In this document: piece after piece, positions 12,130 to 21,525 of the stretch | Position numbering within the stretch: the stretch's first letter is position 1 | Layout: each line of letters opens with the position of its first letter | NCBI GenBank assembly: GCA_030280995.1 | Contig: JASXTE010000001.1 | Coordinates: forward strand, 6,102,501-6,166,500 | DNA length: 64,000 nucleotides | Reading direction: 5' to 3' | From: Hemileia vastatrix | Taxonomy: Eukaryota; Basidiomycota; Pucciniomycetes; Pucciniales; Zaghouaniaceae | The notes under the pieces: model-generated | Told to the model about the DNA's origin: nothing | What the model saw: the letters and a program-made list of their open reading frames with translations, nothing else | The model's database searches: none | Made by a program: the position numbers and the translations under genes

Positions 12130-14398
12130 TTAACTTCTCCTTTTTTTTTGAATGTTGTACATACTGAATTCAATACTCTTTCTCACAAAATATTTAATGA
12201 CATGGACCTTGTTTTTTTGACCCATTTGAAAAAGCCGATCAATAGCTTGGGATTCTATTGATGGATTCCAGCTTGGCTCCTGCATAAATTCACAATAATA
12301 AAACATTCAATTAATAAGTGTTCCCAGTTGAATTTCTTGTATTAAGTGAAAATTATATGCTAAAATACCATTATGTAAACATTTTGTGCACATTTTAAAT
12401 CAATACCTATCCCTGCTGACTTAATGGAGCCAAGAAGAACAAAGCAATTGATATCGTTTTTAAACCTGTTTAGACTTTCATCTCGGGCCCTCCGACTCAA
12501 ATCACCTACATACATTGTAAAGCCAATGTTATACTCTTTTAGGGCTTTCGAAATCCTTTTGAAAATAATCACTCCTTTAATTTTCCTTCATCAAAAAGTG
12601 TTAAGTTAGTCACTTACATTTCTAAAAAGTCCACATATTCTGAAAAGATGACTGCTTTGGGCTCCTTTATGCCTCTTTGCCCTTGCACAAACTCCATCAC
12701 ATGCTCAATGAGATGTAATATCTTAGCTGAATCTCTCCATGTATACCTATCAGGCCGTTCATCTTTTCTAAATTCATACATTGGATGGTTGCAAAATAGT
12801 TGTAAAACCTTTAGTTGCTGTAGAAATTCACTATTATCCCAAGTTTGTTTTTGATCACGATTTGGACCAAATTGCTTGTAAAATTCTTCCTGTAGTTTGT
12901 CCAGTCTTTTTTGCCAGTGTCTTCCGAATCTCACTAATATACCTTCTTCAACCTTTTTAGGGAGATTTAGCACAACATCCTTCGTTCTCCGTAAGCAGAC
13001 TACCTTCATAAGGTGGTTGATAGTTTTGACTGCCTGCAGTGAACCAACTTTCAGTTTCGGTGTAATTTGTTCTCTCCAAAGAGACTCCTCATCCCATCCA
13101 TCCAATTGAAGAAAAGTGATTAAACTCTGCAGATCTTCTGGTGAGTTTTGTAATGGTGTTCCTGTCAAACATAGTCGATGCTTGGAAAGTAAACTAAAAA
13201 TCTTCTGTGTCCTTTTGGCTAGAGGATTTTTGATGTAGCTATAATAAATTATTGTTTCTTGTTAAATCTCCTAACATCATTTTTTGTGTCAAGTTACATA
13301 TATAACTTACTGTGCTTCATCCAGAACAATTCGATACCATATAATGTTACTTATCAGTGATAACTTTTTTTCCATTTGCTTAGTTATTGTCGAAGGGCTG
13401 ATTGTTTCATAAGTGGTAAGTACAATCGCAGTTCGCTGGAGCTTTTCTTCTCGTAAATTATCACAAATCTGACCATGAAATACATGGTATGGAAGAGATC
13501 GAGGGTTGAAATGAAGATTTATTTCATTTTCCCAGTTCGAGAGTACAGATAATGGGCATATAATTAGTGTGGCAAAACTTAGTTTTTTACCAAAAAGCTC
13601 CAATCTTTGTTGAAATTTTATTGCTTGCTCTTGTGTTGCACTTATCAGAGCAAGTGTCGATAGTGTTTTTCCTAAACCCATGTCATCTGCAAGTATTGAC
13701 CCATATCCACCAAAGTGTTGTTCAATATTTTCATAATTTCGTTTTCGAGGATGGTACACACTGTGAAGCCATTTATTATCATCATGCTCCCAAAGCTTAT
13801 CCAGTTTATCTTTCATAAATTTTTCGTTATCAATCATAAAGTTGACTGCTTGAAGTTGGTGCGTTTTTAATGCCGTTTTTATTCCTAGTATTTGATTTTG
13901 AGTTATCAAATTTCGTCCAATCTTAAATGAGTCAATTTCTGACCAATAAGAAGCAATATTGTAAAATGTTTTGCTGTCGTAATCATCGATTTCAAGTATA
14001 CTTATTCCAGCAAGATAAAATTTTTGTTTTATTTCATTAAGATGCCTTTCGATTCCAAATAAAGTGCACCACAGCTGCAATGTTTCATTTTGCTGTTTGA
14101 CTATGTAGCTCTGAAAATAGGCTTTATGCTGCGGCTGCATCACAGATTCAAAGTTCAACCGATGAGAACAGTCGCCAATTTCTCCAAGAAGCGGTCCAAT
14201 TTGTTCACTTTGCTTTTCCGAAAGATCTCCAATAATTTTAAGAGTCTTTGTGTCTAACATAGAAAGAATATGAACTCTTTTTCTACCTCGCTGAAGCATT
14301 GCCTTTTCCGTTTGGTTTTTTGATAATTGTAATATCATATATGATGGTGTTGGTTCAAATGAAACCATAAATTGACCAAGACATTTCAAGGAACTCAT
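12130..14398 (-). CDS. SNF2-family helicase (RAD5/RAD16/HLTF-like, no RING), intact, cargo of giant transposon
   Basis: Swi2/Snf2 DNA-dependent ATPase of 681 residues. Four exons join in phase: 14398-13311, 13238-12618, 12555-12369 and 12279-12130, ending at TAA, with no internal stop. Motif I with flank is ILADDMGLGKTLSTLALI (Walker A near 238-245). Motif Ia is FATLIICPLSVLSNWENEI. Motif II is DEAH at 360-363, followed by YIKNPLAKRTQ; the DEAH codons are split by the first intron. Motif III is LCLTGTPLQNSPEDL. The C-terminal lobe has AVIFSEYVDFLEM, VGDLSRRARDESLNRF, GIGIDLKCAQNVYIM and WNPSIESQAIDRLFQMGQ, so the Arg-finger region is present. The order and wording match the RAD5/RAD16/HLTF branch. 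However, the RING finger usual between the two lobes is absent, replaced by a short linker (residues ~440-490). The N-terminal ~170 residues are not assigned. The preserved motifs and introns argue for recent function. It lies nearest the element's right terminus, so it could help the transposase on chromatin, but that is inference. Confidence 0.9.
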
Positions 14399-15204
14399 TT
14401 TGTGGAGATATGAGAAGGAGCAAAAATGAATATAAATGGTTTAGAAGTTGCACAATCCAATTAATCAATATTTAGACATATTGCATGAATATGCAGATCA
14501 TGTTTGCCAGGAGCCCAGTGACTGCATGGAAATGATCAGTAAAATGTATATAATAACACAATAATTTTTGTCAGAATTTTGAAGTCAATTTATGGTTACC
14601 TTGAATAGGTTTTTAACTGAACCCATACCATAACTCAAAATATTGATAAGTATCTTCTTAAAAGTCCAAAAAATTATGTACATACATATTCTTTTAGTTA
14701 AAATGAAGTTCAATGATTTTTCTACAAGGAACCAATGTATGTTATAAGAGTAGTGAAAATTTCACATGAAATTACACTTTGAGTAAAATTTTTAGATATC
14801 TTTCTTACATTTTTTGTTTTGTCAGATAATATATGACAAAAATGTGTTGATTAAAAAAAAGTTAGGTTTTAAGAGATCCCAAGACTTCTGAAAATCCCAA
14901 AAATAATCTTGAATAACCAAGCCACTCATTATGTATTATCAATTTGAAAAAATGATTATATCCTTAAAATGAGAGAAGCCAAATAATACTAAAAAGCCTA
15001 CATTATCAGTCTCCCATATTTTAAAGCCGAACATTATAATTCAGTCTAAAAGGATGGCTTTCAATTTTGACTAATCATCTTTAAAAAAAATCATTCAACT
15101 TTTACTTGTTTCAAGCACAAAATATCATGCAATTCTCTATTCAGACATTCATTATACTTTCACAGAAGATCCATTAAGTATTGGCACAGAGTTCAGGATA
15201 ATGT
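14399..15204. other. AT-rich spacer upstream of the helicase gene
   Basis: About 0.8 kb without a credible frame. It should contain the helicase promoter and lead into the subterminal repeats of the element. Nothing else recognised. Confidence 0.5.
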
Positions 15205-15327
15205 CAAGCAGATTTCAGTCTCATTTGAGTATCAGTTCAGTCTGAGTTCAGTCTGAGTTCAGTCTGAGTTCCATCTGACTTCAAGTTGAGGACTTGCTAG
15301 CAAGTCCCCCCCAAATATTGCGTGGTG
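15205..15327. repeat. Right terminus of giant transposon: subterminal repeats, palindrome, TIR
   Basis: From the inside outward come several direct copies of GTTCAGTCTGA (15234-15272), then GTTCCATCTGAC and TTCAAGTTGA. Next are the perfect 18-bp palindrome GGACTTGCTAGCAAGTCC (15290-15307), a C-rich run, and AATATTGCGTGGTG ending at 15327. The same order, here called type B, recurs at 37300-37399 and 51975-52071, each ending an element of the same family. Short repeated subterminal motifs are typical transposase-binding sites in CACTA elements. Confidence 0.85.
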
Positions 15328-15646
15328 TATTTACATTAATAGTGGTAAATCCTTAAAAGTTAAATCATTGTTATTGTATCTTTCTTTTACCTTCTCAATA
15401 TTCATTTCTAAATCCTAAATCTTTGATTATTGAGTTGCCAACCCTTCGTGAGATTTTAAGAATTATTATTACCTTGGAACTAGTTTATAATTCTTCTCGA
15501 TCAAACCTCGAACCTATAGCTATTACTTCGAGTGACCTTCGAATCATTTCCTCAAATCATTTCTATGTGCTTCGAAGAAGTTTCTAAAATCCCTCATCTC
15601 ACTTACAGGAACATCCTCGACCTTGTGCGTAGGTCGTCCGGTGACA
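15328..15646 (+). repeat. 5' LTR remnant (3' portion) of the chromovirus
   Basis: Matches 23042-23360 base for base in length, with about five substitutions, and ends in GGTGACA. It starts exactly where the giant transposon's terminal repeat stops. It lacks the TATA box and transcription start region, which are at 22986-23035 in the other LTR. Confidence 0.9.
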
Positions 15647-15647
15647 G

Positions 15648-15661
15648 TATAATTTAATTCT
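15648..15661 (+). promoter_or_regulatory. Primer binding site, self-priming type
   Basis: TATAATTTAATTCT starts two bases after the 5' LTR end. It is perfectly complementary over 14 bases to AGAATTAAATTATA at 23022-23035 in the LTR. That LTR segment lies about 30 bases after a TATAAAA box, where the element's RNA should begin. This is the arrangement known from Tf1 and related fungal chromoviruses, whose RNA 5' end folds back to prime reverse transcription instead of a tRNA. I saw no tRNA-type match but cannot exclude one. Confidence 0.75.
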
Positions 15662-15717
15662 CCGTAGTTCTCATTCTTTGCACTACTACGTCTTTTTAGG
15701 TGCTTCTAAAATTTTAA

Positions 15718-16905
15718 ATGGCACCTGTTCAACGCACTCCTCCTACGGGCGCTACTACTAGAGCTCGCGCTAGAGGCAGGCCAACAGCCACAAGGTCTGT
15801 TTCTCGCACTCACTCTTTGGAACCACTCGACCTTAGGGAACTGCAACATTCAGTTCAATCTGTAGAAGACATTCCACAAGATTTTGAGGATTCTAGTGAT
15901 GAAGAAGAAGGAGAGGATACAATGCATGAGGCACCATCCGCCCCTGCCAATCACCCTTCTGGCCAATCCTCAGAACCGGGACCATCTAACTCTCTGGAAG
16001 ATTTCATGAGACTTTTTATGAAAACCCTTTCAAATCCAACGTCTTCAGAGGGATCTAAGTTCAAAACTCCTTCTATGAATTCTCCTGACAAATTTGACGG
16101 AGATCACCCCGACAGATTGCGACCCTTCTTGCAAACCTGCAAGCTACTGTTCCATAATGACCCTCGAACCTTTAACAGCGACCGATCAAAGGTTGTTTAC
16201 GCTTCTTCATTCCTAGCCGGGAAAGCAGAAAGATGGTTCGAACCTTATCTACTCATGCTTTCTTCAACAGAAACCCACTTACTTATCAATAATTGGGAAA
16301 AGTTTGAAGACCAACTTTTTACGTTGTTTGGGGACCCTAATGAAACGGACAACGCAGAAATTGAACTTGATTTTCTTCGCATGAGTGATAATGGTAAAGC
16401 CTCTGAATATATCTCAAACTTCAGAGCACTTCAAACTCAAGTAGGTTGGAATGATGCTGCCCTTAAGTATCATTTCAAGAAAGGACTTCCTTCGAGGATT
16501 CTGGATCAATTAAATCTTCACGGTCAGAAGATGACTACTTTAACGGATTTAATGGATCTAACCCTCGAACTTGACGGCGTTTATCAAGGACGACTTCAAC
16601 ATCGTCGATATGCCAATAAATCTCAAGGCCTAAATTTTAAATCGGGACCTTCTTCACACCCACGACCAAATCAATCCTCCTCGACTCAATCCAAACCCAA
16701 TAAGGGAAAGGATAAACCTCGACCAAAAGGCTCGACCCCAGGCGATATCAGCAAAGTACTGGATCCTAAAGGGGAACTTAAAGAAGCTGAGAGGAAGAGA
16801 AGAGCAGATAATGGGTTATGTATGTATTGTGGGGGTAAGCACAAGTTGGAAGACTGTGTAAAGTTGAAGGAAAGAGAAGGTACTAGTTCGAAGTCAAAGA
16901 ACTAG
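15718..16905 (+). CDS. gag: Gag of chromovirus
   Basis: Structural capsid/nucleocapsid protein of 395 residues, intact from ATG to TAG. The N-terminus is basic (TRARARGRPTATR), followed by an acidic stretch (SSDEEEGED). The capsid region starts near residue 120 (DKFDGDHPDRLRPFLQTC) and has the typical WFEPYLL and FEDQLFTLFGDPNE blocks of Ty3/gypsy retrotransposon Gag. The C-terminal part is basic and Pro/Ser-rich, then carries one zinc knuckle, CMYCGGKHKLEDC. The spacing is C-x2-C-x3-H-x4-C, one residue shorter than the classical knuckle. Pol begins in the -1 frame and overlaps the end by about 19 bases. Confidence 0.9.
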   Translation: MAPVQRTPPTGATTRARARGRPTATRSVSRTHSLEPLDLRELQHSVQSVEDIPQDFEDSSDEEEGEDTMHEAPSAPANHPSGQSSEPGPSNSLEDFMRLFMKTLSNPTSSEGSKFKTPSMNSPDKFDGDHPDRLRPFLQTCKLLFHNDPRTFNSDRSKVVYASSFLAGKAERWFEPYLLMLSSTETHLLINNWEKFEDQLFTLFGDPNETDNAEIELDFLRMSDNGKASEYISNFRALQTQVGWNDAALKYHFKKGLPSRILDQLNLHGQKMTTLTDLMDLTLELDGVYQGRLQHRRYANKSQGLNFKSGPSSHPRPNQSSSTQSKPNKGKDKPRPKGSTPGDISKVLDPKGELKEAERKRRADNGLCMYCGGKHKLEDCVKLKEREGTSSKSKN

Positions 16906-19900
16906 TAGATAGTTTACTTGTGTGCAAAGCAAACTATCTTATCTCTCCCAGTGCACAAAACCTCCATGTCTTAAGGACTGGAGTTGCCTTAAACCGCTTG
17001 AGATTCATTCTTTTTAAGGAGGATATCCCCTTCAGTTGTCTTATAGACTCTGGAGCTTCAATTTCTTTTGTTAGTTTATCTTTTGCCGAGAAGCTTCAAC
17101 TAACATTTACAGATATTGATCGAACTCCCATCTATTTGGTCGAATCAGAGGAACCCAAATATTGGGTAAGTAAGAAAGTTTTATGGGTTTTCAACTTTCC
17201 GAATTTTCCCCCCTTCGAGTGGGAATTATCAGTCTTGGACGCCCCAAGGATGGACGATACCATTCTTGGCCATGACTTTTTAACGCATTGGAATCCCAAA
17301 ATTGATTGGACTAGGGGATTGATCACCCCACGCTCTAAGTATATTTCTGATTCTTTAATGCAGGTCAATAGGGAGTTAAACAACCCGCCTGACAACGTCC
17401 TGCTAGAGGACAAATCTCTGCCAGATGACTTGCAAGCATCTGTACCTTCTTTAAATGAGCAATCGGCTAACCCTTCTAGCTCGATGACTTCACTCGAAGA
17501 AGATTTAAATTGCCTCAAAGTAATCGAATTATGCTCTCTCAATACAGGTATCACCTCAACAGATTCTCTCGAAGATGAAGAGGACTACCAAATAAACGTT
17601 GAAGCCATCAAATCAACTCTACCGGAAATCTACCACGATTTCCTCGATGTTTTCTCAATCCGCAAGGCCGATAAGTTACCACCTCATCGACCCTACGACC
17701 ATCAAATAGAGTTAATATGCCCAGTACCTCCGGCAGGTCCTGTCTATTCTTTATCGAAGGACGAATCTCAAGTTCTTCGAGACTACATTGCAGAGAATGT
17801 AGCCAAAGGTTTCATCAGAGCCAGTAAATCTCCAACCGGCTCCCCAGTCCTCTTTGTAAAAAAGAAGGACGGTAGTCTTAGGTTGTGTGTTGACTATAGA
17901 AAGCTCAACACAGTCACAAAGAAGAATGCATATCCTGTTCCTCCTATGTCATTACTTCTTACCCTTTTCAATGGTGCTAATTTCTTTTTTAAAATTGATC
18001 TTAGAGGCGCTTACAATCTTATTCGCATTGCGGAAGGTCATGAACCACTGACTGCAATGCGCACTAGATTTGGTAGTTTTGAATATTTAGTTATGCCTTT
18101 TGGATTATGTAACGCACCTTCAACTTTTCAAACTTTTGTTAATGATATCTTTCAAGATGTTGTTGAACAATTTGTAGTCTTCTATTTAGATCATATTTTA
18201 ATATTCTCGAAAACACTGGATGAACATATTCATCATGTTCGACAGGTCCTAAATCGTCTTCGAGATCATGGTCTCTACGCCAAGCATAATAAATGCGAAT
18301 TCCACCTCAAATCAATTGATTTTTTGGGTTTTACGTTGTCCACTGACGGTTTAGTCATGGATGACAAAAAAGTCCAGAAAATCCTGGAATGGCCTGAGCC
18401 CAAAAACATTAAATCACTCCAAGGATTTTTGGGTTTTGCAAACTTCTATAGAAGATTTATTAAAGATTACTCTAAAACTATTTCCAATCTTACTTCTCTT
18501 CTTAGAAAAGATATTCCTTTTGTTTTTACTTCTACAGCACAAAAGGAATTCGAAGCACTAAAAACGGCGTTCACCACAGCCCCAATTCTTCGGCATTTTG
18601 ATCCTTCGGCCTCGACAATAGTTGAGACAGATGCGAGCGATTATGCTATTTCAGCGGTCATCTCCCAATTAAATCCTGAAACAAATTTGTTTCATCCTGT
18701 TGCTTTTGAGTCACGCAAACTCATAGCCGCGGAATTAAATTATGAAATTCATGACAAAGAGCTTTTAGCTATTATCCATTGTCTTAAAAAATGGTGTTCT
18801 TTTCTTCTCAGCCTAGATAGTCCTTTTCAAATTTTAACAGATCACAATGCTTTGAAATACTTCATGTCTTCTAAAGTGTTAACCAGGCGTCAAGCCAGGT
18901 GGGCTGAATTTTTGTCTGAATTTTTTTTCTCTATTTCCTATCGCCCAGGAAAAAACTGCATTGTCCCAGATATCTTGTCACGTCGGGACGACGTTTACCC
19001 ACAGCGGGGGGACGCATTTGCTAACAAGAACCCAGCAAATGTGCAATCAATCTTCAACGAATCAATGTTAACGACTCATCAACTTAATTCGATGACAATT
19101 CAATCTTTTCGAAATCCACTATCCAACATCCTCGAAGCTCAGTCGAAGGACGATTATTGTTTAGGGTTAAAAGACAAAATACCCTCGAAGCAAGGGGCCA
19201 AAAGATTTAGTATTGAATCAGGTCTATTAGTCTTCGAAGGTAGAGTAGTCATACCCGACAAAAATGAGATAAAATTATGGATTTTCAATAGTCGACATGA
19301 TTCTCCGTTAGCTGGTCATTTTGGGGTTGATAAAACCTACCAGTTAATAGCGAGGGATTTCTTTTGGCCAGGTATGACCAAGGAAATCAAGGCCTATATA
19401 AAAGCTTGTTACGAATGTAATAGGAATAAGGCTCCCCGTCACCGGAAGCATGGGTTGCTTCAACCACTTCCTATTCCCTCTAAACCTTGGGAATCTTTAT
19501 CGATGGATTTCATTTCTCAACTTTCTATTTCTAATGATTTTGATGCTATATTAGTAATAGTAGATAGATTTTCAAAAATGTCTATTTTTATTAAAACCAC
19601 TACTACTGCTACAGCAGAAGATTTGTCAAAATTGTTTTTAGAATATGTATTTTCTAAACACGGCTTACCAAATGATATAATTTCAGATAGAGGCTCATTG
19701 TTTGTATCCACATTCTGGACCCAACTGTGTCGACAACTCAATATCACGAGGAATCTCTCCACAGCCTATCACCCTGAAACCGATGGTCAAACAGAAAGAG
19801 TTAACCAAATCCTCGAACAATATCTTCGAATGTATGTTAGTTACCAACAAGACAATTGGACCACATGGCTACCATTGGCCGAATTTGCTTATAATAACTC

Positions 19901-20552
19901 GACTCATTCTTCGACACGACAATCTCCCTTCGAAACCATTTATGGAAGACATCCTCAATTCAACTCAATTCATGTAGGAACTAATCATCCTGCGGAACAT
20001 TATCTTCAAACTATATCACGACTCCAAGAAGAACTTAAAACAAATTTGGAATCAGCAATTCGAAGATACAAGGAACAGGCCGACAAACATCGACAATCTG
20101 CTCCTTCCTTTAAACCAGGCGACAAAGTATGGCTTGATGCACGAAACATCCGAACAACAAGACCATCAAAGAAACTGGCTGAAAAGCGCTTGGGACCATT
20201 CGAAATCGACTCTGAAGTCTCTAAAACTGCATTTCGACTCAAGTTACCTCCTAAATGGCAGGCAATTCACCCTGTTTTCCATGTATCTCTCCTGGAACTG
20301 GCTCGAGAAATATACCCGGGCAAGAACCAACCCCCTCTGGAACCGGTCGAAGTAGAAGATCATCTAGAGTGGGAAGTAAGTCGTATCCTTGATTCAAGAA
20401 TACGCAAGGGGAAACTTCAATACCTCGTGGAATGGGAAGGCTTCCTCAATGACTCAGACAAAACATCCTGGGAACCAGCCATCAATGTTTCCAACGCTCC
20501 TGAACTCCTAAAATCTTTTCATTCGAAATATCCTTTAAAACCAAAGCCTTAA
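16887..20552 (+). CDS. pol: Pol of chromovirus: protease, RT, RNase H, integrase, chromodomain; YLDH active site
   Basis: The open frame runs from 16887 to TAA at 20552, about 1,220 residues. Numbering below is from codon 16920. Protease has LIDSGAS near residue 42. Reverse transcriptase has LFVKKKDGSLRLCVDYRKLN, MPFGLCNAPSTFQ and FYLDHILIFSK near 421-430. The second catalytic Asp of the usual YLDD is His here (CAT at 18192-18194). RNase H has TDASDYAI, HDKELLAI and TDHNALK. Integrase has an HHCC zinc domain (HDSP, GHFG, CYEC) and a DDE core with VDRFSKM, ISDRGSLF and HPETDGQTERVNQ. The tail is a chromodomain (EWEVSRILDSRIRKGKLQYL, then WEGF and TSWEP), expected to target insertion to heterochromatin. 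No ATG precedes the protease, and the frame is -1 to gag, so a Gag-Pol fusion by frameshifting is likely. Apart from the RT residue everything looks intact. Confidence 0.92.
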   Translation, partial: FEVKELVDSLLVCKANYLISPSAQNLHVLRTGVALNRLRFILFKEDIPFSCLIDSGASISFVSLSFAEKLQLTFTDIDRTPIYLVESEEPKYWVSKKVLWVFNFPNFPPFEWELSVLDAPRMDDTILGHDFLTHWNPKIDWTRGLITPRSKYISDSLMQVNRELNNPPDNVLLEDKSLPDDLQASVPSLNEQSANPSSSMTSLEEDLNCLKVIELCSLNTGITSTDSLEDEEDYQINVEAIKSTLPEIYHDFLDVFSIRKADKLPPHRPYDHQIELICPVPPAGPVYSLSKDESQVLRDYIAENVAKGFIRASKSPTGSPVLFVKKKDGSLRLCVDYRKLNTVTKKNAYPVPPMSLLLTLFNGANFFFKIDLRGAYNLIRIAEGHEPLTAMRTRFGSFEYLVMPFGLCNAPSTFQTFVNDIFQDVVEQFVVFYLDHILIFSKTLDEHIHHVRQVLNRLRDHGLYAKHNKCEFHLKSIDFLGFTLSTDGLVMDDKKVQKILEWPEPKNIKSLQGFLGFANFYRRFIKDYSKTISNLTSLLRKDIPFVFTSTAQKEFEALKTAFTTAPILRHFDPSASTIVETDASDYAISAVISQLNPETNLFHPVAFESRKLIAAELNYEIHDKELLAIIHCLKKWCSFLLSLDSPFQILTDHNALKYFMSSKVLTRRQARWAEFLSEFFFSISYRPGKNCIVPDILSRRDDVYPQRGDAFANKNPANVQSIFNESMLTTHQLNSMTIQSFRNPLSNILEAQSKDDYCLGLKDKIPSKQGAKRFSIESGLLVFEGRVVIPDKNEIKLWIFNSRHDSPLAGHFGVDKTYQLIARDFFWPGMTKEIKAYIKACYECNRNKAPRHRKHGLLQPLPIPSKPWESLSMDFISQLSISNDFDAILVIVDRFSKMSIFIKTTTTATAEDLSKLFLEYVFSKHGLPNDIISDRGSLFVSTFWTQLCRQLNITRNLSTAYHPETDGQTERVNQILEQYLRMYVSYQQDNWTTWLPLAEFAYNNSTHSSTRQSPFETIYGRHPQFNSIHVGTNHPAEHYLQTISRLQEELKTNLESAIRRYKEQADKHRQSAPSFKPGDKVWLDARNIRTTRPSKKLAEKRLGPFEIDSEVSKTAFRLKLPPKWQAIHPVFHVSLLELAREIYPGKNQPPLEPVEVEDHLEWEVSRILDSRIRKGKLQYLVEWEGFLNDSDKTSWEPAINVSNAPELLKSFHSKYPLKPKP

Positions 20553-21525
20553 AATTTCTTTATTTAAAATTTTCTTTTCTTTTCTTTCTTTCTTTAAAAT
20601 CTAAAACACCTCTTAAATTTCTTAGCCTTTTTTTCTTTTTTCTCTCTTCTTTTTCTTTCTTCTCTTTCTATAAAATTTCCTCCAAAACCAACTAAAAATA
20701 AAATCAAAATTAAAATTAAATACAATAAAATAAAATAAAATAAAATAAAAATAAAAATTAAATAAAATTAAATTAAATTAAATTAAATTAAATAAAATAA
20801 AATAAAATAAAATAAAATAGAATAAACTTAAATAATAAGATAAAATAAAAAACTCATAAATCTCTCTAAATATTTTCTTTCTTTTCTTTTTCAATTCTTT
20901 AAATACATTCTTTTCTTAAATTTAAAATTCTCTTCAAAAATTTCTCTTTCAAAAAAATTTTTCTCTCTTTTAAAGACTTTCTTTCCTTCGAATCATCAAA
21001 TCCTGTATGGCACAACCATTTCCTCGAACTTAACTTCAACCCCTGAATCTCCCTATAATAATTCTTTGAAACAAATAAATCTTCTTTTCAAACTCTCTTA
21101 AATTCTACACTTTGTTTTTTTTTTTCTTTTCTTTCTCCTCTTTTCAAACTAAAATTTCTTAAAAAAAAAAAAAAAAAAAAATTTAAAAATCCTCAATTTA
21201 ACAAACTCATCTCAATCACAAAACCGTTTCTTTTTCTCTCTCTTTTCTTACATAAAAATTTTCCTTTTAAAAACACTAAAACTTCCTTCAATTAAAACAA
21301 CCTTTTTTCTTTCTTTAAAATTCTTCTTTCAAATTCTAAAATTTTTTATTTAAAACTTCTTTTTTCTTTTTTTTTTTCTCTTTTTTTTTCTCTCTCTCAA
21401 ATCTTGTAAAATTAACAACATTCACCTACAATAAAAAAAATAATACTAATAATAAAATAAAATAAAAATAAAATAAAACTAAAATACAATTTTTTTTTTC
21501 TACTTCTTTCCATCTCCTTTTCATT
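20553..21525. other. Low-complexity pyrimidine/A-rich spacer between convergent genes
   Basis: Almost free of G on the plus strand: runs of TTTCTTTCTC and A-tracts, with a (TAAAA)n and (AAATT)n pentamer array at about 20700-20850. It separates pol (plus) from the antisense gene (minus), so it holds both 3' ends. No coding frame. Confidence 0.8.

Larger units (their letters stand above)
1..15327. mobile_element. Giant CACTA/Plavaka-like DNA transposon (right part; left end outside window)
   Basis: The right boundary is seen directly. At 15327 the terminal inverted repeat ends in GCGTGGTG, and the next base (15328) starts a sequence identical in length (319 bp) to the end part of the 3' LTR at 23042-23360. 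The element therefore sits inside the 5' LTR of the neighbouring gypsy element. The target is TAT (15328-15330), matching TAT at 23042-23044 in the uninterrupted LTR. Inside are a Tnp2-type transposase, an SNF2 helicase and three unrecognised genes, all with introns and mostly intact. The rest of the 5' LTR (homologous to 22586-23044) does not occur anywhere in 1-15204, so the left end must lie beyond position 1 and the element is at least 15.3 kb long. The CAC-starting terminal repeat, 3-bp target duplication and Tnp2 transposase fit the CACTA superfamily, fungal Plavaka type. That all five genes belong to one mobile unit is an inference from this boundary. Confidence 0.75.

Noticed and set aside
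15205..15327. Helitron 3' end because of the hairpin close to the terminus
   Set aside because: No CTRR end, and 3-bp target duplications with inverted terminal repeats at both ends are seen in two related copies; Helitrons make none.
15326..15334. 5' LTR of the chromovirus might start at TGTATTTACA, giving a short 319-bp LTR
   Set aside because: The other LTR has CGTATTTACA at this place and carries its TATA box, primer complement and a TGTCAC start 456 bases upstream. The TG here comes partly from the transposon end.
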